From Yersinia ruckeri ATCC 29473 (GTDB lineage Bacteria > Pseudomonadota > Gammaproteobacteria > Enterobacterales > Enterobacteriaceae): 64,000 nucleotides of DNA. The notes beneath the pieces are model-generated. The model worked only from the letters and a program-made list of their open reading frames with translations. It was not told where the DNA came from and did no database searches. How positions within the stretch are numbered: position 1 is the first letter of the stretch; every line of letters begins with the position of its first letter. Below, piece by piece: positions 39,349-48,964 of the stretch. The stretch lies in contig NZ_KN150747.1 of NCBI RefSeq assembly GCF_000754815.1, positions 1,829,908-1,893,907 of the forward strand. Reading direction: 5' to 3'. The position numbers and the translations under genes are program-made.

Positions 39349-42038
39349 ATTTCCTCAGGATTATCGTTACCCATATCAGGTGGGGTTTCCAATGGCAGAA
39401 CAAAATGGAAAACGGCACCGCCGTTCTGGCCTTTTTCTGCCCAGATTCTGCCTCCGTGTACATCAATAATGGCACGGCAAATGGCTAATCCCAAGCCCAC
39501 GCCCGGAATTGCGGATTCTTTATTGCCACGGGAGAATTTATCAAAAATCAGTTGCTCCTGCCCGCTGGTAATACCGGGGCCATTATCCCAGACTTCTACA
39601 TCCAGCCATTCCCCCAGCGCTTTGGCACGAATACCCAGTGTGGCAGCTTGCCCGGCATATTTATGAGCATTTTCCAGCAAGTTAATGAAGACTCGCTCCA
39701 GCAAACTGCCGTCACAGTTAATCAGTACCATTTCGCTAGGTAAATCCAGTTCAATGGTATGAGAACTCAAAGTCGTTTCCAGCATATGCAGGGCGCTACC
39801 GACGATCTCTTCCAGCGATTGCCATTCTTTACGCAAGTTAAATCCGCCGGATTGAATGCGTGCCATATCCAGCAAATTATTCACCAAGCGGGTGGTACTT
39901 AATACTTGCTGGCGAATCTGGTTGGCTTGCGCGCCGTGACGAGAGCCTTCCGCCGCCAGATCTAATGTCAGGATTTCTGCCTGACCAAACAACACCGTCA
40001 GCGGGGTGCGCAAATCGTGGGATAACGCAGCCAGCAACGAGTTGCGCAATTGTTCCCGTTCGGCATCCAGCTTGGCGACTTCGGCGGTGCGCGCCAGATG
40101 CAGTCGCTCCAACGCATTGGCGATCAGGCTGGTAAAAGTCTGCAAAAGTCGTTGTTGTTCCGGCACCATTAACTGACGCAAGTTAGCCGGCTCGATAGCC
40201 AGTACACCAAAAGTCCGCTTGGAGGTGGTAAGAGGAAGGAGCTGATAAGGTACGCCAGGTAGGGTATCTGTGCCCGCACCCGCTGGAGCGCCATGGTCAA
40301 AACTCCAACGGGCGATAGCTTCATCTACTGAAAAAGTATGACCGTCTTCAGTGCCAATCTGCCGTAAACTTCCGTCTTCCTGTGGTAATAGCAGGCCGGT
40401 TTTAGCCTGAAAGCTGCTGGAAAGAAAATGGCGGCTGGTCTTGGCAATATCAATGCAGGTCAGAGCACGACTTAGTCCACGAGACATTTCGTATAAATGT
40501 CTGGCTCGCTGTTCTCGATAACGCGCGATGCGCGCCTGATAGCGCACGCCTGCGGTTAGATTCCCCACAACGATCCCAACAATCAGCATGACTGCAAAAG
40601 TGACCAGATATTGCACATCGGTGACTGCCAATGACCAATGGGGTTGAACAAAAAACAGGTCGAAGCTGGCGACGTTGAGTACCGCCGCTACCACAGACGG
40701 CCAGCGCCCGTAAAATAAGGCAATAATCACCACACCTAATAAATACACCATCACCAGGTTGGCCTGATCAAAACCGGGAATGAGCCATTGGGATAAAATG
40801 GTGATGACAGCGCAAAGTCCGATGGCTGCGGCACATCCGCGCAATTGCATGCGCCATTTTTCGTTAAAGCTACGGGTGTCAGTTTCTTTAGTGGTCGTGG
40901 GCGGCGTATCCGTTTCCAACGATACAATCACCAAATCCAGATCGGGTCCCAATTTACCTAAACGGTCAGCAAAGCTGTCGCGCAGTTTCCATCGTTTTTC
41001 ACTGCGGCGACCAATAATGATTTTGCCCAGATTTTGCTCACGTGCGTAGCGTAAAATAGCGCGTTCTTCAGCCGTGTCGGAAAGGGTGGCGGTTTCGGCG
41101 CCCAATTCTTGCGCCAGCTTGAGTGAACGCAATATTGCCCGGCGTTTGGCTTCCGGCAAGGCATGAAGTCGCGGAGTTTCTACATAGACCGCATGCCAGA
41201 TACAGCCCAAACGCGCGGCTAATCGTGCGGCGGTGCGCACCAGTTTTTCATTACCAATATTGTGGCCGATACACAGTAAAATGGCATCGCGTGTATGCCA
41301 AACCCGTTCACGACCCTGAGTATCTCGAAAGGCGCGCATCTGATCGTCAACTCGATCGGCAGTGCGGCGTAACGCCAACTCCCGCAGGGCAATCAGATTA
41401 CCTTTGCGGAAGAAATGCTCGATAGCGCGCTCAGCCTGACCGGAAATATACACCTTGCCTTCACTCAGGCGTCGACGCAGATCGTCAGGTGGCAAATCGA
41501 CCAGAACCACTTCTGTGGCCTCATCGAACATATGATCAGGCACGGTTTCTCGCACCCGAATACCGGTAACACCGCCGACAACATCATTCAAACTTTCTAG
41601 ATGCTGAACATTCACCGTAGTCAGTACATCAATGCCCGCATCCAGTAGCTCTTCCACATCTTGCCAGCGTTTAGGATGACGGGAACCGCTGGCGTTACTG
41701 TGTGCCAACTCATCCATCAGTATCAGTGCCGGGTGGCGAGCCAGTGCAGCATCCAGATCAAACTCGCGGACCTGCCGATTGCGGTGGGCAATGCGCTTTA
41801 AAGGGAGCTGGGCAAGGCCTTCCAACAAGGCGGCAGTTTCACTACGACCATGGGTTTCCACTACGCCAACCAGCACATCCAGCCCTAACGCCCGCAGGCG
41901 TTGTGCTTCTTGCAACATGGCATAGGTTTTCCCCACGCCAGCACAAGCGCCGAAAAAGACCTTTAATTTGCCGCGTGGTTTCTCGTTTGCCACCGCGAGC
42001 AAGCTGTCAGGATTCGGACGGGTTGGTTCGCTATCCAC
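39345..42038 (-). CDS. kdpD: Sensor histidine kinase KdpD
   Basis: Membrane sensor of potassium and turgor, 897 residues. Order: N-terminal KdpD domain with a Walker A (GACAGVGKT), a universal stress protein domain (about 250-375), four close membrane segments (about 400-505), a GAF domain, the HisKA domain with the phosphorylated His in LLAALSHDLRTPLTV, and an ATPase domain (DNGPGI, GVGLGLAICRAI). GTG start with aagga upstream. Follows kdpC by 11 bp. Confidence 0.96.
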   Translation of the reverse strand: MDSEPTRPNPDSLLAVANEKPRGKLKVFFGACAGVGKTYAMLQEAQRLRALGLDVLVGVVETHGRSETAALLEGLAQLPLKRIAHRNRQVREFDLDAALARHPALILMDELAHSNASGSRHPKRWQDVEELLDAGIDVLTTVNVQHLESLNDVVGGVTGIRVRETVPDHMFDEATEVVLVDLPPDDLRRRLSEGKVYISGQAERAIEHFFRKGNLIALRELALRRTADRVDDQMRAFRDTQGRERVWHTRDAILLCIGHNIGNEKLVRTAARLAARLGCIWHAVYVETPRLHALPEAKRRAILRSLKLAQELGAETATLSDTAEERAILRYAREQNLGKIIIGRRSEKRWKLRDSFADRLGKLGPDLDLVIVSLETDTPPTTTKETDTRSFNEKWRMQLRGCAAAIGLCAVITILSQWLIPGFDQANLVMVYLLGVVIIALFYGRWPSVVAAVLNVASFDLFFVQPHWSLAVTDVQYLVTFAVMLIVGIVVGNLTAGVRYQARIARYREQRARHLYEMSRGLSRALTCIDIAKTSRHFLSSSFQAKTGLLLPQEDGSLRQIGTEDGHTFSVDEAIARWSFDHGAPAGAGTDTLPGVPYQLLPLTTSKRTFGVLAIEPANLRQLMVPEQQRLLQTFTSLIANALERLHLARTAEVAKLDAEREQLRNSLLAALSHDLRTPLTVLFGQAEILTLDLAAEGSRHGAQANQIRQQVLSTTRLVNNLLDMARIQSGGFNLRKEWQSLEEIVGSALHMLETTLSSHTIELDLPSEMVLINCDGSLLERVFINLLENAHKYAGQAATLGIRAKALGEWLDVEVWDNGPGITSGQEQLIFDKFSRGNKESAIPGVGLGLAICRAIIDVHGGRIWAEKGQNGGAVFHFVLPLETPPDMGNDNPEEM

Positions 42039-42049
42039 TGGGACTTTCC

Positions 42050-42634
42050 TTATTGTTTAATGGGCTTCAGGCTATCCAGCGCCATATTTAATGTCAGCAC
42101 GTTTACCACGTTTTCACCGATGAAATTAGGTGCAGCTTTCTGTTCGTTTTTGGTAATCAACTGTTGTACTGCCGATAACGGCAACTGACGAGCTTTAGCC
42201 ACGCGATTAGCTTGATAATAGGCGGCCTCTAACGAGATTTGTGGGTCTAGGCCACTGGCTGAGGCCGTCACTAAATCCACAGGAACCGAGCCGGATTGGT
42301 CGGGATTAGCCAGACGCTGTGCTGCGACGCGTTCGCTGATGATTTTATCCAGCGCCGGATTACTGGAGGCTAAGTTACTACCACCAGACGACATGGCATT
42401 ATAAGGCATATCCGCAGTGACTGATGGGCGACCGGCGAAATAACCCGGTTGGGTAAAGGACTGCCCGATGAGGGCTGAGCCAACGACTTCGTCACCCAGA
42501 TTCATCAGCGATCCATTGGCTTTATCGGTAAAGATAACCTGTGCCAGACCCGTAGTCAGCAGGGGATAGGCAATGCCAGTCATTAGGGTTAATAAAATCA
42601 CCAATACCAACGCTGGGCGTAAATAAGACAGCAT
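42050..42634 (-). CDS. kdpC: Potassium-transporting ATPase subunit C
   Basis: Small subunit that stabilises the Kdp complex and raises nucleotide affinity. The ATG at 42634 follows gagg at 5 nt and gives 194 residues; the longer frame (to 42679) has no homologous N-terminus. One N-terminal membrane segment, then a periplasmic domain with the conserved FAGRPSVT and [10 protein letters not shown] motifs and [12 protein letters not shown]. Confidence 0.95.
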   Translation of the reverse strand: MLSYLRPALVLVILLTLMTGIAYPLLTTGLAQVIFTDKANGSLMNLGDEVVGSALIGQSFTQPGYFAGRPSVTADMPYNAMSSGGSNLASSNPALDKIISERVAAQRLANPDQSGSVPVDLVTASASGLDPQISLEAAYYQANRVAKARQLPLSAVQQLITKNEQKAAPNFIGENVVNVLTLNMALDSLKPIKQ

Positions 42635-42694
42635 AAAAACCTCGTTATTCATACAAGCCGGACAACACTGACCCGGCATTAATTAGTGGATAAA

Positions 42695-44761
42695 TTAGCC
42701 CATGTTCAATGCGGTCAACGCCAGATCGATCAGTTTGATCCCGAGGAAAGGCACCAACAAACCGCCTAAACCGTAGATCCATAGATTACGGCGTAACAAT
42801 GCCGATGCACTCATCGCCTTATAGCTGACGCCCTTTAACGCCAGTGGAATCAAGAACACAATCACCAAGGCGTTAAAAATGACCGCAGACAAAATGGCTG
42901 ACGAAGGCGAGTGCAATTGCATCACGTTCAGTGCGTTTAACTGTGGATAGGTCGCAGCAAATGCCGCTGGGATAATGGCAAAATACTTCGCCACATCGTT
43001 GGCGATACTGAAGGTCGTCAGAGAGCCACGGGTCATCAGCATTTGTTTACCGATGTGTACCACTTCAATCAATTTGGTGGGATTGGAATCCAGATCCACC
43101 ATATTACCCGCTTCTTTCGCCGCCTGAGTACCGGAATTCATTGCCACGGCAACGTCAGCCTGAGCCAGTGCCGGTGCATCATTGGTTCCATCACCGGTCA
43201 TTGCCACCAAGCGGCCCTCGGCCTGATATTGACGAATCAGCGCCAGTTTGGCTTCCGGTGTCGCTTCGGCCAGAAAATCATCCACCCCAGCTTCGGCGGC
43301 AATAGCCGCGGCGGTTAGACGATTATCACCGGTAATCATCACGGTTTTAATCCCCATTTTGCGTAACTCGGCAAAACGTTCTTTAATTCCGCCTTTTACT
43401 ATATCTTTCAGTGCAACGACACCTAAAACTCGCGCCCCTTCAGCCACCACCAGCGGCGTGCCACCGGTTTTAGCGACGCGTTCAACCAGGTCGTCTACAG
43501 CGCGTGGGAAATGACCGTGATTAGATTCCACGTGACGGCGGATAGCATCCACGGCACCTTTGCGAATCATGCGGTCTTGCACGTTTACACCGCTCATACG
43601 GGTTTGAGCGGAGAAGGGCACAAAGGTTGCATTTAGTGCGTGGATATCTCGTTCGCGTAGATTGAAGCGCTGTTTAGCCAGAACGACAATGCTGCGGCCT
43701 TCTGGGGTTTCATCCGCCAGCGACGACAACTGTGCCGCATCAGCCAATTGCTGCTCAGTGACACCCGGAGCAGGCAGGAACTCCGATGCCTGTCTGTTGC
43801 CCAGCGTAATGGTGCCGGTTTTATCCAGCAAAAGCACGTCCACATCTCCGGCGGCTTCAACGGCTCGTCCGCTGGTGGCAATCACGTTTGCGCCCAGCAT
43901 TCTACTCATTCCGGCCACACCAATGGCGGAAAGCAAACCGCCGATAGTGGTAGGAATCAGACAGACCAACAAGGCGACCAGCACGGTAATGCTCACCGGA
44001 CTACCGGCTTGATTGGCCTCAACGCTAAATAGCGAGAACGGATACAGGGTTGCTGTCGCCAGCAAGAAGACGATGGTCAATGCGACCAGCAAAATAGTGA
44101 GCGCCACTTCATTGGGAGTTTTACGCCGTTTCGCGCCTTCAACCATTGAGATCATGCGATCGAGAAAGGTTTCTCCAGGGTTGACGCTACACTGCACAAC
44201 CAACCAGTCGGATAGCACGCGAGTCCCGCCGATCACTGAAGAGAAATCCCCTCCGGATTCGCGAATCACCGGTGCAGACTCGCCGGTGATGGCGCTTTCA
44301 TCCACCGAGGCACCCCCTTCCAGCACTTCGCCATCGCAAGGCACGATATCTCCGGCTTCGATCAAAACCAGATCACCCTTACGCAGGCTATCAGCAGAAA
44401 CTTTTTCCTGTGGTGCATCGTAGCGCGCCGCGATCAGTTTTTTGGCCCAGCTAGTCTTTTTTACGCCTTTCAGGCTTTCGGCCTGTGCTTTACTACGCCC
44501 TTCAGCCAACGCTTCGGCGAAGTTGGCAAACAGCACGGTAAACCATAACCACAAAGCGACGTTACCAGTGAACAGAGCGTTGCCACCAGTTTGACCAGCG
44601 AGAATGGCCAGCCAGATGGCGGTAGTCAACCAACTGCCCAGATACACCACGAACATCACCGGGTTACGCCATTGGACACGCGGGTCCAGCTTTTTCACAG
44701 CATCGATCAGCGCAGTGCGAACCAGTGCAGGCTCAAAGATCGCGCGTTGTTTGCGAGTCAT
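42695..44761 (-). CDS. kdpB: Potassium-transporting ATPase subunit B (P-type)
   Basis: P-type ATPase subunit that hydrolyses ATP for potassium uptake, 688 residues. The phosphorylated aspartate lies in [12 protein letters not shown], the actuator motif is [10 protein letters not shown] and the hinge motif is [13 protein letters not shown]. Seven membrane segments expected. Lies between kdpA and kdpC. Confidence 0.97.
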   Translation of the reverse strand: MTRKQRAIFEPALVRTALIDAVKKLDPRVQWRNPVMFVVYLGSWLTTAIWLAILAGQTGGNALFTGNVALWLWFTVLFANFAEALAEGRSKAQAESLKGVKKTSWAKKLIAARYDAPQEKVSADSLRKGDLVLIEAGDIVPCDGEVLEGGASVDESAITGESAPVIRESGGDFSSVIGGTRVLSDWLVVQCSVNPGETFLDRMISMVEGAKRRKTPNEVALTILLVALTIVFLLATATLYPFSLFSVEANQAGSPVSITVLVALLVCLIPTTIGGLLSAIGVAGMSRMLGANVIATSGRAVEAAGDVDVLLLDKTGTITLGNRQASEFLPAPGVTEQQLADAAQLSSLADETPEGRSIVVLAKQRFNLRERDIHALNATFVPFSAQTRMSGVNVQDRMIRKGAVDAIRRHVESNHGHFPRAVDDLVERVAKTGGTPLVVAEGARVLGVVALKDIVKGGIKERFAELRKMGIKTVMITGDNRLTAAAIAAEAGVDDFLAEATPEAKLALIRQYQAEGRLVAMTGDGTNDAPALAQADVAVAMNSGTQAAKEAGNMVDLDSNPTKLIEVVHIGKQMLMTRGSLTTFSIANDVAKYFAIIPAAFAATYPQLNALNVMQLHSPSSAILSAVIFNALVIVFLIPLALKGVSYKAMSASALLRRNLWIYGLGGLLVPFLGIKLIDLALTALNMG

Positions 44762-44815
44762 ATGTGTTCTCTCTCTACAACCAAATTATTGTTAACATCA
44801 ATCATTTATTAATAA

Positions 44816-46504
44816 TTAGTGTGTTAACCAGATTTGCAGATGTTCAGCCACCGGGCCTAATGCCAGGGCAGGAATAAAGGTCAGCGCCCCCACGAGCATG
44901 ATCGTTCCTACCAACAGGCCGATAAATAATGGGCCGCAGGTGGGTAAAGTGCCATTACCGGCGGGTTGACGTTTCTTACTGACCAGAGAGCCGGCAATAG
45001 CCAGAACGGGCAGAATGACGCCAAAGCGACCGAGGAACATGGCCAATGCCAACAGTAGGTTGTAGAACGGAGTATTGACACTCAGGCCAGCAAAGGCGCT
45101 GCCGTTGTTGTTGGCTGCCGATGAAAAAGCGTAAAGTACCTCACTGAATCCGTGCGCTCCCGGATTGAGAATACCCGCCCGTCCGGCGTCGGTGCTGAGT
45201 GCCAGAGCGGTGCCCAAGAGCACCAGAGTCGGCGTGACCAAAATGGCCAGAGCGGTCATTTTCATATCGAACACATCGATTTTTTTGCCCAGATATTCGG
45301 GTGTGCGGCCAATCATCAACCCAGCGATAAACACGGTTAACAGCACGAACAGCAGCATGCCGTAAAGACCAGAACCCACGCCACCGAACACGACTTCGCC
45401 AATTTGCATCAGCCACAGCGGAACCATCCCGCCTAATGCAGTAAAGGAGTCATGCATGGCGTTAACTGCACCACAGGATGCGGCGGTGGTTACCACGGCA
45501 TACATACTGGAAGCCAGAATGCCAAAGCGGCTTTCCTTACCTTCCATATTGATATTGCTATCTGCGCCCAGCAGCATTAAATGTGGGTTACCTGCTGTTT
45601 CGGCATAAATCACCACCAGCACGGCAGCGATAAAAATCAGCGCCATCGCCCAAATTAATGTATGCCCCTGACGGTTATCACCGACCACCTGACCAAATGA
45701 AAAGCACAGGGCGCAAGGGATAAGAAAGATGGCTAGCATTTGCAATAAGTTGCTGAAAGCCGTTGGATTTTCAAATGGATGAGCGGAGTTGGCACCGAAG
45801 AAACCACCGCCGTTGGTACCCAGCAGTTTAATGGCTTCCTGTGAGGCTACCGGACCCATTGGCAAAATCTGTTTTGCTCCCTCCAGCGTCGTGATGTGCT
45901 GGTAGGCTTCAAGATTTTGCAAGACGCCCTGGCTGACAAATACCAGAGCAAGGATCAGCGCCAACGGCAATAACAGGTACAGCGTGATGCGCCAAATATC
46001 GACCCAGGCATTGCCCAGCGTCGTGGATGAATGACGGGCAAAAGCGCGAATCAGGGCAAAGACCACGGCAATACCGGTGGCGGCGGACAGGAAGTTTTGT
46101 ACCGTCAAACCGGCCATTTGGCTGAGGTAGCTCAGGGTGCTTTCCCCGCTATACGCTTGCCAATTGGTGTTGGTGACAAAACTAACCGCAGTATTCAGCG
46201 CGAGATGCCACGACATCCCCGGAAATTGTTGCGGATTGAGGGGTAATGATCCTTGAGTTATTAATAATATGAATAACAGCAACGCACCCAACAGGTTAAA
46301 AAGCAAAATCGCCAGTGCGTACTGCCATGCATTCATCTCTTCATTTTTGACTCCACTACAGCGCCAAATAGCAGACTCTATGCGCTGTAATCTGGGGAAG
46401 GGTTCTCCTTCAATCAAATGAGCCAAAAAACCACCCAATGAACGGGATAGCACCAATAGAACCAGTAGGAAACTGGCGATAAACAGGAAAGCTGACGCTG
46501 CCAT
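44816..46504 (-). CDS. kdpA: Potassium-transporting ATPase subunit A
   Basis: Potassium-binding and channel-like subunit, 562 residues, ten membrane segments and four selectivity-filter-like loops (for example [32 protein letters not shown] and AANNNGSAF). Starts directly after the kdpF stop. Length is close to E. coli KdpA (557). Confidence 0.97.
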   Translation of the reverse strand: MAASAFLFIASFLLVLLVLSRSLGGFLAHLIEGEPFPRLQRIESAIWRCSGVKNEEMNAWQYALAILLFNLLGALLLFILLITQGSLPLNPQQFPGMSWHLALNTAVSFVTNTNWQAYSGESTLSYLSQMAGLTVQNFLSAATGIAVVFALIRAFARHSSTTLGNAWVDIWRITLYLLLPLALILALVFVSQGVLQNLEAYQHITTLEGAKQILPMGPVASQEAIKLLGTNGGGFFGANSAHPFENPTAFSNLLQMLAIFLIPCALCFSFGQVVGDNRQGHTLIWAMALIFIAAVLVVIYAETAGNPHLMLLGADSNINMEGKESRFGILASSMYAVVTTAASCGAVNAMHDSFTALGGMVPLWLMQIGEVVFGGVGSGLYGMLLFVLLTVFIAGLMIGRTPEYLGKKIDVFDMKMTALAILVTPTLVLLGTALALSTDAGRAGILNPGAHGFSEVLYAFSSAANNNGSAFAGLSVNTPFYNLLLALAMFLGRFGVILPVLAIAGSLVSKKRQPAGNGTLPTCGPLFIGLLVGTIMLVGALTFIPALALGPVAEHLQIWLTH

Positions 46505-46594
46505 TTAAAAGTCCTCCGCATTAAACAGGGCATAAACCAGATAGCCAAGCAGCAGCAGGACTAGCAGCGCACCAGAAATGATGCTGAAACTCAC
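46505..46594 (-). CDS. kdpF: Potassium-transporting ATPase subunit F
   Basis: A 29-residue single-span peptide from a GTG at 46594. It begins MSFSIISGALL and ends FNAEDF, and has the same length and pattern as E. coli KdpF. It helps stabilise the complex. Its stop codon is directly followed by the kdpA ATG. Confidence 0.92.
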   Translation of the reverse strand: MSFSIISGALLVLLLLGYLVYALFNAEDF

Positions 46595-46646
46595 GTGACA
46601 CCTCCACAGGTGTAGTTTTTCGATAACATGAGGTTACAAAGCTCTA

Positions 46647-46696
46647 AGTATAGTTCCCGATAAAAAATCGGTCTGGCGTGTAAAAAAAGTATAAAG
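46647..46696 (-). promoter_or_regulatory. KdpE site and kdpFABC promoter
   Basis: The minus-strand stretch ctttatactttttttacacg (46696-46677) is nearly the same as the E. coli KdpE binding site as I remember it. A -10 TATACT follows at 46652-46647 with a poor -35, as expected for an activator-dependent promoter. Transcription should begin near 46640. Confidence 0.75.
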
Positions 46697-47072
46697 ACGG
46701 TCAATAAAACGTCATAAAGCGGCGTTATTTTGAGTTAGTGGGTTTCTGTCGTGAAATTCTGAGTAGAAAATTCATACCTATTTAAAAATAGTGTTGATTG
46801 TAAATTTCCACGGCTCGCAAGGTAGCTATTTTGTAATCATTCATGGATTCTAATTAACCGTTCGGTAACAAAATTACATTTTTAGGCTAATTTTGGGATT
46901 TTTTCTGTCTTTCAGTGGTCGGATGAGTGGTAAAGTTTCATCCTATGCGGTAAAATTTTGTTCAGTTTTCACATTCACTAACTTATTTATTTTTTAGTGC
47001 CAGACTGTAAATCCATTTCGCAGACGCTGTTTCGTCAGCATTACAGAACGGTGCTTTTAAAGGAGGATCGCT
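46697..47072. other. Region between kdp promoter and ybfA
   Basis: AT-rich and non-coding, about 375 bp. It should hold the ybfA promoter; the ybfA ribosome-binding site (aaggagg) is at its end. I see no further element. Confidence 0.4.
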
Positions 47073-47279
47073 ATGTCTATGTACAATGTATATCCATTGC
47101 ATCAGGTTCTCCTGCGCCGTAGCGCAGTAATCCTGATGGGTGTCTTGGCTTCACCAGTGATGCTATTTCGCCGTGATCGCGCACGTTTTTACAGCTATTT
47201 GCACCGTATTTGGCTGAAAACCAGCGATAAACCCGTTTGGTTGGCGCAGTCTGAATCCGCCGCGCGGGATTTTTACTGA
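47073..47279 (+). CDS. ybfA: YbfA family protein (DUF2517)
   Basis: A 68-residue protein of unknown function, divergent from kdp as in E. coli. It has one hydrophobic segment (about 13-30) and a conserved C-terminal half ([30 protein letters not shown]...DFY). Ribosome-binding site aaggagg. Confidence 0.9.
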   Translation: MSMYNVYPLHQVLLRRSAVILMGVLASPVMLFRRDRARFYSYLHRIWLKTSDKPVWLAQSESAARDFY

Positions 47280-47312
47280 ATTTATCGATAAATAAAAAAC
47301 CGTTATGAAATC

Positions 47313-47346
47313 AATGCCGGTCAGCGTTCGCTGGGCGGCATTTGTT
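47313..47346 (+). terminator. Possible terminator of ybfA
   Basis: 14-bp imperfect stem with a TTCG loop (aatgccggtcagcg / cgctgggcggcatt) followed by TGTTATTT. Confidence 0.5.
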
Positions 47347-47632
47347 ATTTCAACGGTAGCAAAGCCGCGTAATGAACACTTTTAGCGGTAATACCATTGA
47401 ATCGTGCGATAAAAAATATCAGGCAACCCAAGCAAAATCTTGTCATTCTGATGGTTCTTCACGCCTACAGCACCAGACATTACCCCGAAAAATAGAATTT
47501 ATCCGCCAATCCGGTTATTTGATGCAATAACCGTTATGCTTTATTAGTAATAAGACAGATCATCCTATAAACACACAGATATATAGGAGCCTGTTTTTTC
47601 TGTATTTGATGGATAATCCGAGGGAGTGAACG
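47347..47632. other. ybfA-ybgA intergenic region
   Basis: Non-coding, about 285 bp; nothing specific seen beyond a promoter-like AT-rich stretch before the next gene. Confidence 0.35.
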
Positions 47633-48586
47633 ATGGGTGAAAAAATTCCAGTGGGTATCAGTGCTTGCCTGCTTGGCAGTACCGTTCGCTTTGATGGCGG
47701 ACATAAAAAACTGGGTTTTGCGACTGAAGAATTGGCTCCTTATATAGAGTTTGAAATGGTATGCCCAGAAATGGCCATCGGCTTGCCGTCACCTCGCCCA
47801 GCATTGCGCCTGGTACGCCAGCAAGATAAAGTCATCATTCGTTCCAGCAATGATGACAGTCAGGACATGACCGCTGCCATGCAAAGCTTCTCGATGGAAA
47901 GGGTTAAGCATTTCGGTCACTTATGCGGCTACATTCTGTGTGCAAAATCACCTAGCTGCGGCATGGAGCGAGTCCGGGTTTACAGCGAAAAAGGCGATTT
48001 CTCGAAAAAAAATGGCACCGGTATTTTTGCTCAGGAATTACTCAAACAGATGCCGTGGCTACCAATAGAAGAAGACGGTCGTCTACAAGACTCACAACTG
48101 CGTGAGAATTTTGTCGAACGCATCTATGCCCTGGCCGAGCTCAATGCCCTATGGAAAGAAGGGTTAACCCGTGGTGGCCTGATGGCGTTTCATAGCCGCT
48201 ACAAACTGTCATTGCTGGCTCATTCCCAACCAGAATATCGTCAGATAGGGCCGTTTGTTGCCACCATGGACCAATGGACATCACTGGAAGATTTCGCCAA
48301 AGAATACCGCCTTCGACTCATGCACCTGCTCGCCAACAAAGCCACCCGAAGTAATCACACCAACGTATTAATGCACGTGCAAGGTTATTTCCGCCGCCAT
48401 CTCAATCCAGCTCAAAGGCAAGAGCTAGCCCAGCTAATCGATCGCTATCGACAAGGCATGCAGCCGCTATTAGCACCAATAACGTTAATAAAACACTATA
48501 TGGCGGAATATCCAGACCCGTATTTAGCGCAGCAGCGGTATTTTGATCCGTATCCGGAAGCGTTGCGGTTGCGCTACGGTCACTAG
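47633..48586 (+). CDS. DUF523 and DUF1722 protein (YbgA family, long form)
   Basis: 317 residues: N-terminal DUF523 (about 1-145, with VGISACLLGSTVRFDGGHK and CAKSPSCGMERVRVY, whose cysteines could bind metal) and C-terminal DUF1722 (about 190-305, MHLLANKATRSNHTNVLMHVQGYF). E. coli ybgA keeps only the DUF1722 part (169 aa) at the same place before phr. Function not established; the link with photolyase suggests DNA repair or light response. The 134-bp repeats begin directly after its stop. Confidence 0.9.
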   Translation: MGEKIPVGISACLLGSTVRFDGGHKKLGFATEELAPYIEFEMVCPEMAIGLPSPRPALRLVRQQDKVIIRSSNDDSQDMTAAMQSFSMERVKHFGHLCGYILCAKSPSCGMERVRVYSEKGDFSKKNGTGIFAQELLKQMPWLPIEEDGRLQDSQLRENFVERIYALAELNALWKEGLTRGGLMAFHSRYKLSLLAHSQPEYRQIGPFVATMDQWTSLEDFAKEYRLRLMHLLANKATRSNHTNVLMHVQGYFRRHLNPAQRQELAQLIDRYRQGMQPLLAPITLIKHYMAEYPDPYLAQQRYFDPYPEALRLRYGH

Positions 48587-48915
48587 GTGATCGGCTACTG
48601 CGCGTCGCCATTTCGGGATTACGCAGTGCTCAGAATCCTCACGTACTATGTGTACGCTCCGGTTCTTGTGCGCTGGGCGCACCCGAAGTTGGCTAGCTCG
48701 CTACGCCCTCGACTTGGTCGGTGATCGGCTACTGCGCGTCGCCATTTCGGGATTACGCAGTGCTCAGAATCCTCACGTACTATGTGTACGCTCCGGTTCT
48801 TGTGCGCTGGGCGCACCCGAAGTTGGCTAGCTCGCTACGCCCTCGACTTGGTCAGTGATCGGCTACTGCGCGTCGCCATTTCGGGATTACGCAGTGCTCA
48901 GAATCCTCACGTACT
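48587..48915. repeat. 134-bp tandem repeat, 2.45 copies
   Basis: Two full units (48587-48720, 48721-48854) that look identical apart from the last base, and a 61-bp partial third unit (48855-48915). Each unit holds inverted repeats cgtac-N5-gtacg and gtgcgc-N3-gcgcac. The third copy breaks inside the first palindrome (after cgtact). It starts at the base after the stop codon of the DUF523-DUF1722 gene. Short open frames in it are artefacts. Confidence 0.95.
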
Positions 48916-48964
48916 GGGTTTGAGTGAATCGGTTATCTCTATTTAGTTAGACAAAAGGATAATA

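Noticed and set aside
48402-48830. Open frames inside and before the 134-bp repeat
   Set aside because: They follow from the repeated sequence or lie antisense to the DUF523-DUF1722 gene; no translation signal.
48587-48915. CRISPR array
   Set aside because: Units are directly adjacent with no variable spacers, and there are only 2.45 of them.
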